Positions 16,572 to 26,415 of a stretch of DNA of 64,000 bases are shown here, piece by piece. Below the pieces are notes generated by a model. It ran no database searches. It was not told where the DNA came from and was given only the letters and a program-made list of their open reading frames with translations. The position numbers were made by a program, and so were the translations under genes. The stretch is from VBDM01 sp963699535 (GTDB lineage: Bacteria > Pseudomonadota > Gammaproteobacteria > Burkholderiales > SG8-39): the NCBI GenBank assembly GCA_963699535.1, contig CAVOUJ010000028.1:124001-188000 (forward strand), read 5' to 3'. The number at the start of each line of letters is the position of its first letter. Position 1 is the stretch's first letter.

Positions 16572-18319
16572 ATGCACGCGGCGGGCCATCCCGCGATGAC
16601 GACCGCAGCGCCGCCCGTCCTGCTGCGCTCGTTCGATCTGAAGTGGATCGTGATCGGGGTCTGCGTGGCCTTGACGGTCTACATCGCCGTGGTCCCGCTC
16701 GCGTTTCTCCTCTGGCAGAGCTTCTTCACGCCGCAGACCGCGGCCAAAGCAGCCGAGTTCACGCTGGGCAACTATGCGCCAGGCCTACGGCAGCACCGAA
16801 ACCCTTCGGCTCTTCTGGAATTCGCTGAAGTTCTCGGCGGGAGCCGCGATCCTCGCTTTCGTCCTGGGGACGGCGCTCGCGTGGATGAACGAGCGCACCA
16901 ACACGCCGTTCAAGACGCTGTTCTTTGCGCTTGTCGATCATTCCGCTCATCATCCCGGGAATCCTCTTCACGGTCGCGTGGATCCTGCTCGGCAGCCCCA
17001 AGATCGGCATCATCAACCTCGCGCTGCAGCACTGGTTCGGTCTCGAGCAGCCGCTGTTCAACGTCTATTCGCTTGCGGGCATGATCTGGGTGGACGGCCT
17101 GCACTACTCGCCGATGGCGTTCCTGCTCATGACCGCCGCGTTCCGCGCGATGGACCCGTCGCTCGAGGAGTCGGCGACCATGAGCGGCGCCAACATCTTC
17201 CAGGTCGCCTGGCGGGTGACGCTGAAGCTCACCTGGCCGGCGATCCTCGCCACGCTCCTGATCCTCTTCGTCCGCGCGATCGAGTCCTTCGAAGTGCCGG
17301 CGCTCCTCGGCCTGCCGGTCGGCATCCAGGTCTTCACGTCGTCGATCTACCAGGCGGTGCACCGCTATCCCAGCCAGATCGGCCTCGCCTCCGCGTACGG
17401 CGATGACGCTGCTCGCGATCACGACGATCGGCGTCTACTTCGTGTCGCGGCTCTCCAGCCGCGGCAACAAGTACGCGACCATGACGGGAAAGGGGTTCCG
17501 GCCGCGGCACGATCGACCTCGGGCCCTGGCGCTGGGTCGCCGCCGCGATCTTCATCGTCTATTTCCTCCTGATCGTGGTGCTGCCCTTCTCGGTGCTGCT
17601 GTGGTCGTCCTTCCAGAAGTTCTATTCGGTGCCTTCGTGGCAGGCGCTGCAGAACCTCACGCTCGATCCGTACCGCTTCATCTTCACCTACCCGAACCTC
17701 GCGCGCTCGGTGTGGAACAGCCTGTTGCTTTCCTTCGGCAGCGCGACGGTGATCATGCTGGTGACCTCGGTGATCTGCTGGATCGTGGTCAAGACCAAGC
17801 TCCCGGGACGCTGGCTGCTCGACAACGTCGCCTCGCTGCCGATGGTGTTCCCCGGGCTGGTGCTCGGCCTTGTCGATCATGATCTTCTATCTGAACGTCG
17901 ACATCGGCGTCTACGGCACGATCTGGATCATGTTCATCGCCTACGTCACGCGCTTCATGCCCTACGGGCTGCGCTACAACACGACCTCGATGCTGCAGAT
18001 CCACAAGGAGCTGGAGGAGTCGGCGGCGATGAGCGGCGCCTCGTGGGCGACGACCTTCCGGCGCATCATCCTGCCCCTGCTCAAGCCGGGGCTCGTCGCC
18101 GGCTGGATCTACGTGATGATCGTCTCGATCCGCGAGCTCTCGAGCTCGATCCTGCTCTACAGCCCCGGCACCGAGGTGTTGTCGATCATCATCTGGGAGC
18201 TGTGGGAGAACGGCCAGTACGTCGAGCTCTCGGCGCTCGGCGTGCTTTTCATCCTGGCGCTTTTCGTCCTGGTGATGGTCGCCCAGTGGCTGGGCAAGAA
18301 GTTCGGCGTCAAGGACTGA
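16572..18319 (+). CDS. iron(III)/2-AEP-type ABC transporter permease, two fused permease domains (frame interrupted)
   Basis: FbpB/ThiP-type permease with two BPD_transp domains in one chain of about 580 residues. The ATG at 16572 follows AAGGAGGAG. The two cytoplasmic EAA loops are intact: EESATMSGANIFQVAWRV and EESAAMSGASWATTFRRI. The coding frame moves by +1 five times, near 16778, 16931, 17400, 17505 and 17870, each explained by one surplus base; two of these are the same change, CTTGTCGATCAT where CTGTCGATCAT would keep frame. No substitution stop codons appear, so sequencing error is more likely than decay. The ATPase follows after 13 bases; the binding protein is not adjacent but three candidates lie 4-8 kb downstream. 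Confidence 0.85.
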
Positions 18320-18332
18320 GGCGGAGAACCGC

Positions 18333-19443
18333 GTGCTGAACGTCGAGGGACTGTTCACGGAGTATCCCAACGAGCGCGGCCAGATCGTCAAGGCCGCGCA
18401 GGACGTGAGCTTCGAGGTGCCGGAGGGGAAGCTGTTCACGCTGCTCGGGCCCAGCGGCTGCGGCAAGACCACGACGCTGCGCTCGATCGCCGGCCTCGAG
18501 CGGCCGCGCGCCGGTGAGATCAGCGTCAACGACCGCGTCGTGTACTCCTCGAGCCAAGAACGTCTTCGTCGCGCCCAACCGGCGCGGCTTCGGCATGGTG
18601 TTCCAGTCCTACGCCATCTGGCCGCACATGAACGTCTTCCAGAACGCGGCCTTTCCGCTGGAGGTCGGCGACCGCAGGCTCTCGCGGAAGGAAATCCGCG
18701 ACAAAGTGATGCGCGTGCTGACGGCAGTGCAGCTCGAGAGCTTCGCCGACCGCGAGGCGACCAAGCTCTCCGGCGGCCAGCAGCAGCGCCTGGCGCTCGC
18801 GCGGGCGCTCGTCATGGAGCCGCAGCTGCTGCTGCTCGACGAGCCGCTCTCCAACCTCGACGCGAAGCTGCGCGAGCTGATGCGCTTCGAGCTGAAGCGC
18901 CTGCAGCGCGAGCTGCGGATCACGACGGTCTACGTGACCCACGACCAGAGCGAGGCGCTCGCGCTCTCGCACTCGATCGCGGTGATGAACGAGGGCCGTA
19001 TCCAGCAGATCGGCACGCCGCGCGAAATCTACGAGCGGCCGCGCAGCCAGTTCGTCGCCGACTTCGTCGGCACGACGAATTTCCTCGACGGCACGGTTCT
19101 CGGGCGCGGTGCCGCGTCCGGGCATTTCCGCGTGCGCACCGAGTTCGGCGAGGTCGAAGTCCTGTCGGACGACGATTTGCGCGGCGACGACCGGGTGGTG
19201 CTCTCGGTGCGGCCCGAGGACGTCGAGCTCGACGAGGCCCGGCCGGAGGGAGACAACGTCTTGGAGGCCCGCGTCGATCAGAAGGTGTTTCTCGGCGAGT
19301 TCCTCGACTTCCAGGTGAAGCTCGGAAGCCGCATCCTGCTCGCGCGACGCCATCCTTCTCTCCGAACCCCCATCGGCGAGGCCATCTACGTGAAGCTCCA
19401 TCCCGAAAAATGCGTCGCCCTCAAGGCCGCCGGAACCTCATGA
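18333..19443 (+). CDS. ABC transporter ATP-binding protein, Fe3+/polyamine type (frame interrupted)
   Basis: Nucleotide-binding subunit of the importer encoded upstream, about 369 residues. It has Walker A GPSGCGKTTTL, signature LSGGQQQRLALARAL, Walker B LLLLDEPLSNLDAKL and the switch His in YVTHDQSEALAL. The final 120 residues form a TOBE-type regulatory domain. The GTG at 18333 has GGAG 6 bases upstream. One extra base near 18553-18556 (AGCCAAGAAC for AGCAAGAAC) shifts the frame between Walker A and the Q-loop. The stop overlaps the TPP-enzyme ATG (ATGA at 19440), so transport and catabolism genes are translationally linked. Confidence 0.9.
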
Positions 19444-21228
19444 CCGACAAGATATCCGCGAAGAGCAAGCACACGACGTACCCCGCCAAAGAGCGCTGGG
19501 CCTCCGACGTCATCGTCGATCTGCTGCACGCCTACGATCTGCCTCACGCCGCGCTCAACCCGGGCGCGAGCTACCGCGGGCTGCACGACTCGATCGTGAA
19601 CTACGGCGGCGACCGCCCGACGATGATGCTCTGCCAGCACGAGGAGACTGCCGTGCAGGTCGCGCACGGCTACGCCAAGGCGTCCGGGCGCCCCATGGTC
19701 GCGATCCTGCACAACCTCGTCGGTCTGCTGCACGCCAACATGGCGATCTACTACGCCTACATCGATCGCGCGCCGATCTTCATCATCGGCGCGACCGGGC
19801 CCATGGACGAGACCAAGCGCCGGCCGCGCATCGACTGGATCCACACCGCACAGGGCCAGGGCGAGGCCGTGCGGGCCTATACCAAGTGGGACTACCAGCC
19901 GCACACCATCGACGGCGTGCCCGATGCGTTCGCGCGCGCCTACGCGGTGATGATGACCGAGCCGCAGGGGCCCGATCTACATGTGCTACGACGCCTGGCT
20001 GCAGGAACAGAAACTCGACCACGACGTACCCGCTTCCGTCCGCCGCACGCGGCGAAGGTGCCGAGCAGGCTCGCGCCGGAGCCCAGGGCGCTGGAGCGCG
20101 CCGCGGATCTGATCGCTGCCGCCAGGAAGCCCGTGATCATCGCGGAGTTCGTCGGCCGGGAGCCCGAGGGCTTCCATGCGCTGGTCGATCTTTCCGAAAC
20201 AGCGGGCATTGCCTGTATACGATGTCGACAGCCGGCTCAACTTTCCGACACGGCACCCGCTCAACATGAGCATGGAAAAGGAGGTGTTCCGCGACGCCGA
20301 CCTGGTGCTTTGCCTCGACACGCGCGACTGGGAGCGGCCGACCACCGAGCTTGCGAGCGCGACGCGCGAGATCAAGTCGATCGTGCCGTCCGGGGCGAAG
20401 TGGATCGACATCGGCTTCGGCGACCTGGAGCTCTCCAGCTGGGCGCTCGACTATCAGCGCCTGCATCACGCCGACCTGCGCATACTCGCCGACACCTCGA
20501 TCGCGATCCCGATGCTCGCCGAGCTGCTCAGAGCTCGAGCGCAGGGCGACAAGAAGTACGCGGCGCAAATCAAGGAGCGCTCCGAACAGACGGCGAGGCG
20601 AAGCAGAGAGAAGCGCGAGCGTTGGGCGAAGGAGGCCCGCGAGCACTGGGATGCGAGCCCGATCGCGCTGGCGAGGCTCGCCTCCGAAGTCTGGGAAGCG
20701 ATCAGGGGCGAGGACTGGGTGCTCACCGCCGGCACGCTCGACGAATGGGCGCGCATGCTCTGGGACTTCGACAAACCCTACCGCCATCCCGGGCAAATCG
20801 CTCGGCACAGCGACGCAGTTCGGCATCTCGCTCGGCGTGGCGCTCGCGCACCGCGGCACGGGAGCGCCTGGTCGTGGACCTGCAGCCCGATGGCGATCTG
20901 ATGTTCGACGCGGGGGCGATGTGGGTCGCGGCCAAGCACCGCATCCCGTTGCTCGTGGTCATGTACAACAACCGCGCCTACTACAACGACTGGGAGCACC
21001 AGATCCGCATGGCGAAGCTGCGCGGGACCCCCGTCGAGCGCGCGCACATCGGCATGGACATGGACGGACCGGCGCCGGATTTTGCGAACATGGCGCGGTC
21101 GATGGGCTGGTACGCCGAAGGCCCGATCGAGGATGCGCGCGAGATCGTCACCGGCGCTCAAGCGCGCGATCGCGAAGGTCAAGGCCGGCCAGCCCGCGCT
21201 GCTCGACACGATCACGCAAAAGCGCTGA
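19440..21228 (+). CDS. thiamine-pyrophosphate-dependent enzyme, second paralog (frame interrupted)
   Basis: Paralog of the TPP enzyme at 5540, about 590 residues when repaired. It shares NPGASYRGLHDSIVNY, the catalytic-Glu segment CQHEETAVQVAHGYAKA, IGATGPMDETKRRPRIDWIH and the C-terminal TPP region. There the usual GDG appears as QPDGDLMFDAGAMW with NN 24 residues later. Frame changes of +1 occur near 19972, 20209, 20789, 20861 and 21153; a further change near 20027-20036 is either two gains or one loss. All domains survive. It is coupled to the ABC ATPase upstream, and a beta-hydroxyacid dehydrogenase starts 15 bases after its stop. The product of this enzyme may be the substrate of that dehydrogenase. 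Confidence 0.82.
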
Positions 21229-21243
21229 AGGGCAGGGAAGACC

Positions 21244-22075
21244 ATGAGCAAACCGGTGCGCGAACTGAAAACCATAGGCGTCGTCGGCGCGGGCCGCATG
21301 GGCACGCCCATCATCGGGCACCTCGTTCGCAAGGGATTTCCGACGCGCGTCTGCGACATCAATCCGGCGCGAGCGGACGCAGTGAAGGAGCGCGGCGCGC
21401 AATGGGCTGCGGGACCCGACTCCCTCGCGACCGGGTGCGACGCGATTCTCATCTGCGTGGGTTTCGACCGGGAAGTGCAGGACCTCGTCGCCGAACGCGG
21501 ACCCCTGCGGCGCGCGAGGCCGGGCACCGTGATCGCGATACTTTCCACGATCCTCCCGAAGACCGTCCAGAGCCTCGCCCGCGAATGCGAAGGCTCCGGG
21601 CTCCACGTCGTCGACTCCACGGTGTGCCGCGGCGGCGAGGCCGCCGACCAGGGCACGCTGCTTTCCTTCGTCGGCGGCGACGCGGAGGTCGTCCAGCGCC
21701 TCGAGCCGGTGCTGCGCGCCTATTCATCGGATGTCGTGCACACCGGAGGCGTGGGCACGGCGCAGGTCGCGAAGGCGGTCAACAACCTCATCCTTTGGGC
21801 GTGCCTCGTCGCCGACCACGAGGGACTCGCCCTCGCGCAGGCACTACGGCGCGGACATCGAGACTCTGCGCCGCGCGCTCCTCATCTCGAGCTGCGCCAA
21901 CGGGCCGCTCGAGAAATGGGGCAGCCAGACCATGGCCTGGGCTGAGGACGACATGGCGATCGTCGCTGAAATGGCGGCAGAGGCGGGTATTGCACTGCCG
22001 CAAGCGGGCGTGAACCGCGAGATCTGCAGGGCGCTCAAGCCACGGCGATACAAGCTGGATTCATACGGGCGTTGA
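21244..22075 (+). CDS. 3-hydroxyisobutyrate dehydrogenase family oxidoreductase, second paralog (frame interrupted)
   Basis: NAD(P)-dependent beta-hydroxyacid dehydrogenase, about 277 residues when repaired. The Rossmann motif is GVVGAGRMGTPI (about residues 12-23). The substrate loop reads DSTVCRGGEAADQGTLL, and the catalytic-lysine segment is GTAQVAKAVNNLILW. One extra G at 21840-21841 (GCGCAGGCACTAC for GCGCAGCACTAC) shifts the last 78 residues into another frame. It follows the TPP enzyme by 15 bases and ends the operon before the porin. By analogy with tartronate semialdehyde reductase next to glyoxylate carboligase, it could reduce the TPP enzyme product. Confidence 0.85.
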
Positions 22076-22097
22076 CCGCCCGTATCGCGGTCGGCGC

Positions 22098-22127
22098 TTG
22101 ACACTAGGGGGCGGGACTTGCTAGCGT
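22098..22127 (+). promoter_or_regulatory. candidate promoter for the porin gene
   Basis: TTGACA (22098-22103) is followed after 18 bases by TAGCGT (22122-22127) in the 176-base gap before the porin. The -35 is perfect and the -10 weak. The remaining leader of about 120 bases ends in a purine-rich AGGAGAGGAGA ribosome site. Confidence 0.4.
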
Positions 22128-22251
22128 CCGCGAAGTGCGATTTTAAGGAGAATTTCAGTTCCACATAGAGAAACGAAATCAGTCGCTTGAAGGAAAGCGC
22201 CTGCCGGTCCAGATCGGATTCATCGATGTACCAGAGGAGAGGAGAATCCAG

Positions 22252-23475
22252 ATGCGTCGAAAGAAAATACTCGCGGTTGCGGTGGCAGGTGCGCTCGGCG
22301 GTTTGGCCGGCGCTGCGTTTGCGGGGGAGGGCGAAGGGGCAAGGTTCACCATCTACGGGAAGTTATATCCAGAGGTGACCGCGACCGACTTCAGCGGTGT
22401 CACAGCTGCCGGAACCACGGTGAGCACTCTGAGTGGAGCTCCAACGGGGGTGCCAAACAGCGGACGTTCGTCTCTCGACGCTTCCAACTCACGCCTCGGC
22501 TTCCGGGGCAACGAAGGCCTCGGCGGCGGCATGAGCGCCATATGGCAGATCGAGACGAGAATTCGCCTCGACTCCGGCACCAGCGGCCTCTGGGCAACCC
22601 GCGATTCTTTCGTCGGTCTTGCAGGCGGATTCGGCAGCGTCAAGCTCGGCTTCATGGACACGTCGTACAAGCAGGTCGGCGACCAGTTGAGCTTCCTCGG
22701 GGTCAGCAGCGGCAACTTCGTTTCGAACAGCAACATCCTCTCCAGGCTGGGATTTGGAACCGGCGCCACGGGCTTTGATTTTCACCTGCGCCAGCCCAAT
22801 TCGCTCATGTACGAGTCTCCCCAGATGGGCGGCGTGCAGATTCTCGGCACGTATTCCCCGGATGAATTCAGGGACAACCCTGGCATCACCAAGAATGCCC
22901 AACTAGTTTCCGCGGGAGTGAAGTACGAGAGAGGCCCTGTGTATGCGGCGCTGGGCTACGAGGAGCACAAGGACTATTTCGGCGGGTCGAACAACGTACC
23001 GGCTGCGATCGCGAGCCCGACAACCGGTCTCACCGGAGTTCACTCCAAGGACACGGCAATGCGCGCCACGGTCATGTTGAAATTCGGCGACACGACGGTT
23101 TCCGTGGACATCGCGCAGATGGAGTGGAAGGAAACGGGCGGCGCCAACGGGAGGTTCGAGAACTACAAGAACACGCGTACGGCCCTGGGCCTCGAGCAAA
23201 AGTTCGGCAATATCACCGGCGCGTTGTCCTACGTGGATTCGCCCGAGGGAAGCTGCTCGCTTGTCGGTGGAGTCACGTGCACCACCACCGGCCTTGGTGC
23301 GAAACAGTTCAATGCAGGCGTGGCCTATTCCTTCTCGAAGCGCACCTCGGCCTTCTTCCTCTATTCAAAGCTGGACAACGGGGTATCGTCGAACTACAAC
23401 AACACGGCGAACGCAACGCCGGGAGTGGGAGAGGACGTTACCCAGATCGCCGCCGGCGTCAGCCACAGTTTCTGA
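22252..23475 (+). CDS. general diffusion porin (Burkholderia/Omp32 type)
   Basis: Outer-membrane beta-barrel porin of 407 residues. It has a signal peptide (about 1-24, ending GAAFAG), an opening strand FTIYGKLYPEVTA, the family segment SRLGFRGNEGLGGGMSAIWQIE, the FVGLAGGFGSVKLGF strand, and a terminal Phe (AAGVSHSF) as required for BAM recognition. It is intact. Its place between the ABC/TPP genes and three solute-binding proteins suggests it admits the cluster substrate across the outer membrane, but Burkholderiales have many such porins. A strong hairpin follows the stop. Confidence 0.93.
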   Translation: MRRKKILAVAVAGALGGLAGAAFAGEGEGARFTIYGKLYPEVTATDFSGVTAAGTTVSTLSGAPTGVPNSGRSSLDASNSRLGFRGNEGLGGGMSAIWQIETRIRLDSGTSGLWATRDSFVGLAGGFGSVKLGFMDTSYKQVGDQLSFLGVSSGNFVSNSNILSRLGFGTGATGFDFHLRQPNSLMYESPQMGGVQILGTYSPDEFRDNPGITKNAQLVSAGVKYERGPVYAALGYEEHKDYFGGSNNVPAAIASPTTGLTGVHSKDTAMRATVMLKFGDTTVSVDIAQMEWKETGGANGRFENYKNTRTALGLEQKFGNITGALSYVDSPEGSCSLVGGVTCTTTGLGAKQFNAGVAYSFSKRTSAFFLYSKLDNGVSSNYNNTANATPGVGEDVTQIAAGVSHSF

Positions 23476-23493
23476 CGGCGCGGTCACCCAAAC

Positions 23494-23533
23494 CCGACCC
23501 CGCCCCGTGCCACAAAGCGCGCGGCGGGGTCGG
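23494..23533 (+). terminator. Rho-independent-like terminator after the porin
   Basis: CCGACCCCGCC (23494-23504) pairs perfectly over 11 bases with GGCGGGGTCGG (23523-23533) and is followed by TTGTTCTT. It separates the porin from the solute-binding protein genes. Confidence 0.65.
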
Positions 23534-23594
23534 TTGTTCTTGGGCATAGGGCCCGCTACGGTTTCAAGATGCAGCGATTCTTCGTGAAGGCAAA

Positions 23595-24680
23595 ATGACC
23601 GCGAGCCGATTCCCCGGATCCAGGCTGATGCTCGGCGCCGCCGCGCTCGCGGGCGTTCTCCTCCTCCCAGGGACGGTGCTGGGGCAAGCTAAGCCCATTC
23701 CGGAGATCTACAAGTACAAGGGGGCGGACCGCGACAAGCGCGTCCTCGAGGGCGCGCGCAAGGAGGGCCGCGCAGTCGTCTACACCTCGCTCAACCTCAA
23801 GGACTCGGTGCCGATCGTCGAGGTCTTCCAGAAGAAATACGGCGTCAAGGTCGAGCTGTGGCGCTCGAGCAGCGAGAGGGTGCTGCAGCGCGCGCTCGCC
23901 GAGGCGCGCGCCGGGCGCTTCTCGGTCGACGCCTTCGAGCTGAACGGGCCGGAGCTCGAGGCCCTGTACCGCGAGGGCCTGCTCGAGGAGTTCTACAGCC
24001 CGCAGTTCGCAAACCTACCGCCGTCGGCTTTCCCCAAGCACCGGCACTACGCGGCCGACCGGTTCAACTTCTTCACCATCGCCTACAACACCAATCTGGT
24101 GAAGCCCGACGAGGTGCCCAATTCCTACGAGGATCTGGCCCATCCCCGCTGGGTCGGCAGGATCGGGATCGAGGCGAGCGATACGGACTGGTTCGGCTCG
24201 ATCGTCAAGATGATGGGCGAGGAAAAGGGGCTCGCGCTCTTCCGCAAGATCGCACAGATGAAGCCGCAGATCCGCACCGGCCACACCCTCATCGCCGAGC
24301 TGGTCGCCGCCGGAGAAATCCCGCTCGCCGCGACCATCTACAACCACAACGCCGAGCGGCTCCTGGTCAACGGCGCGCCGATCAAGTGGAAGGCGCTCAA
24401 GCCGACTTTCGGCCGCCCGAACGCGGTTGCGGTGGCGAAGCACGCCCAGCGCCCGCACGCGGCGCTGCTCTTCGCCGACTTCATGCTTTCGCTCGAGGGC
24501 CAGACGCTCATCAAGCAGCGCAACCGCGTCCCCGCGAGTCCCAAGGTAGACTCAAACCTCAACGATTTTCCCTACGAGATGATCGATCCCGTCGTGGTCC
24601 TGGATGAAGCCGAAAAGTGGGAGAAGCTGTGGTCGGAGCTCTTCCTCAAGGGCCAGAAGGTCAAGAAGGAGGCGGAATGA
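23595..24680 (+). CDS. extracellular solute-binding protein, iron/2-AEP-type ABC transporter (copy 1)
   Basis: Periplasmic binding protein of 361 residues with an N-terminal signal sequence (about 1-31, ending VLGQA). Family motifs are VVYTSLNLKDSVPIVEVFQKKYGVKVE, SSERVLQRALAEARAG, AYNTNLVKPDEVP and the GRIGIEASDTDWFGSIV loop. It is paralogous to the genes at 24677 and 26416. The Fe3+-type Tyr pair near the C-terminus is not evident, which argues for an organic anion rather than iron. Its stop overlaps the next gene (ATGA at 24677). It probably feeds the permease/ATPase pair at 16572-19443. Confidence 0.87.
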   Translation: MTASRFPGSRLMLGAAALAGVLLLPGTVLGQAKPIPEIYKYKGADRDKRVLEGARKEGRAVVYTSLNLKDSVPIVEVFQKKYGVKVELWRSSSERVLQRALAEARAGRFSVDAFELNGPELEALYREGLLEEFYSPQFANLPPSAFPKHRHYAADRFNFFTIAYNTNLVKPDEVPNSYEDLAHPRWVGRIGIEASDTDWFGSIVKMMGEEKGLALFRKIAQMKPQIRTGHTLIAELVAAGEIPLAATIYNHNAERLLVNGAPIKWKALKPTFGRPNAVAVAKHAQRPHAALLFADFMLSLEGQTLIKQRNRVPASPKVDSNLNDFPYEMIDPVVVLDEAEKWEKLWSELFLKGQKVKKEAE

Positions 24681-25769
24681 GCCTTGCGCCGCGGAAAGTC
24701 GCCGGCCTGATGAACTCGCGCAAGTCCAGCCTTGTCGCGGGCCTGCTCTTTGCAGCGCTTTCGGGCGCCGCGCCGGGGCAAGACAGACCGAACGCCACTT
24801 CGGCGGACGTGGGCCTCTACGTGGGCGCCGACCGCATTCAAAGGCTGGTCGAAGGCGCGAAGAAGGAAAAGGAGCTCAACGTCTATACCTCGGCGCAATC
24901 CGACGACATGGGGGCGCTCGCTGCCGCCTTCGAGAAAAAGTACGGCGTCAAGGTGAAGATCTGGCGCGCGAGCTCCGAGAAAGTGCTGCAGCGCGCGGTC
25001 GCCGAAGCGCGGGCCAACCGCAACACCGTGGACCTCGTCGAGACGAACGGCCCCGAGCTCGAGTCACTGCACCGCGAAAATATCCTGCAGAGAATCCAGT
25101 CGCCGCATCACGCCGATCTCATCGCTCCGGCGCTGCGCCCACACGGCGAGTGGGTCGGCACGCGGCTGAACGTGTTCGTGCACGCCTACAACACCAAGGC
25201 GGTGAAAAAGGAGGAGCTGCCCAGGAGCTGGGAGGACCTGCTCGACCCCCGGTGGAAGGGCAGGCTCGGAATCGAGGCGGAAGATTCCGACTGGCTCGCC
25301 GGCCTGTTCGGCGAACTGGGCGAGGCGAAAGGCACCAAGCTCTTCAAGGAAATCGTCGCGAAGAACGGCATCTCGGTGCGCAAGGGACACACCCTGCTCA
25401 CCCAGCTCGTTGTGTCGGGCGAAGTGCCGTTCGCCCTGACCGTATACAACTACAAGGCCGAGCAGTTCAAGCGCCAGGGGGCGCCGATCGACTGGTTTTC
25501 CATCGGCAACGGCGATCGCAAGGCCGAACGGCGCAGGCGTGGCCCGCCGGGCGCCGCACCCGCACGCCGCGGTGCTCTTCTACGACTTCGAGATCAGCGA
25601 GGAAGGCCAGAAGATCCTCGCGGGCCGCGACTTCGTGCCCACCAACAAGAAGGTCGACACACCGCTAAACAAGCTTCCGCTCAAGTTCGTCGATGCGCGC
25701 GTCACCCTCGACGAGTACGACAAGTGGGTCAAGCTCTACGAGGAGATCTTCGGCATCAAGGCACGATAG
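24677..25769 (+). CDS. extracellular solute-binding protein, iron/2-AEP-type ABC transporter (copy 2, frame interrupted)
   Basis: Second paralog, about 363 residues after repair. It has a signal peptide (ending SGAAPGQ), SSEKVLQRAVAEARANR, AYNTKAVKKEELPRSWEDLLDPRWKG split over the usual positions, and the EAEDSDWLAGL loop. One surplus base near 25523-25525 (GCCGAACGGC for GCGAACGGC) moves the last 80 residues, which begin GVARRAPHPHAAVLF, into another frame. The conserved counterpart in the third copy (GVARRAPHPNAGLLF) confirms the join. It is translationally coupled to copy 1 and followed by a cupin gene after 21 bases. Confidence 0.85.
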
Positions 25770-25790
25770 GGAAACGAACGGAGAAGCACA

Positions 25791-26345
25791 ATGGGCAGGG
25801 AATCGCACTACAGCAGCAAGAAGGACAGGGTCTTCGTGCGGGGCATCCAGGGGCAGTACAGCCTCAAGGACGAGCTCGCGCGGCTGCGCGGCCTGCCGCG
25901 CGTGATCAAGGGCAAGGACCTCCTCTTCAACGACGGGCCGCAGTCCTTCAGCAAGCATTTCATCGAGCCGGTGGACGGCCTCGCGCAGACGCTGCACGTA
26001 CACCTGGAGGAATACGGCCCGGGCGGAAGGACGCAGAAGCACGGCCACGTGAACGAGGCGGCCTTCTACATCCTCGACGGCAAGGGCTACGAAATCCACG
26101 ACGGCGTGCGCCACGACTGGTCGGCCGGGGACGTGGCGGTCGTGCACATGAACTGCGTGCACCAGCACTTCAACGCCGACCCGGTCAAGCCGGCACGGGC
26201 GCTCGTCTTGAAACCCAAGCCGATGGTCCTCTTCATGAACCTGATGTTCCAGCAGACGGTCATCCCGAGACCCAAGGAGCCCACTCCCGAAGGCGCCGGG
26301 TTCGTCCCGAGGCATTTCGAGCAGAACCACAATCACTCCGAGTGA
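25791..26345 (+). CDS. cupin-domain protein
   Basis: A 184-residue single-cupin protein. The metal-type cupin motifs are in the middle of the chain: KHGHVNEAAFYILDGKGYE (motif 1 region with His and Glu), then GDVAVVHMNCVHQHFN (motif 2 with His). This layout resembles gentisate 1,2-dioxygenase-like and other ring-cleavage or isomerase cupins, though the function is not assignable. GGAG lies 9 bases before the ATG. It is wedged between solute-binding protein copies 2 and 3 in the same orientation, so it probably acts on the imported compound. Confidence 0.8.
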   Translation: MGRESHYSSKKDRVFVRGIQGQYSLKDELARLRGLPRVIKGKDLLFNDGPQSFSKHFIEPVDGLAQTLHVHLEEYGPGGRTQKHGHVNEAAFYILDGKGYEIHDGVRHDWSAGDVAVVHMNCVHQHFNADPVKPARALVLKPKPMVLFMNLMFQQTVIPRPKEPTPEGAGFVPRHFEQNHNHSE

Positions 26346-26415
26346 CCCCGCCGATCAACAACGCAGTCGTGCGGCGCGTCGTGCCTGCAGGACATGCGCG
26401 ACTGGGAGAGAACCT

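Noticed and set aside
16572..18319. Permease, aldo/keto reductase and other broken genes as pseudogenes
   Set aside because: Only single-base gains are seen, all motifs are intact, and the same defect occurs in essential atpA. Sequence error is the simpler explanation.
18333..22013. Single 1226-residue open frame across the ABC ATPase, TPP enzyme and dehydrogenase
   Set aside because: It is a chance concatenation: the frame leaves the ATPase at the first surplus base, enters the TPP enzyme at its true ATG, and then drifts through wrong-frame Arg/Pro-rich text.
19440..22075. Glyoxylate carboligase and tartronate semialdehyde reductase (gcl-glxR)
   Set aside because: The architecture is similar but no sequence feature specific to Gcl was identified; hyi and glycerate kinase are absent. 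Kept only as an analogy.
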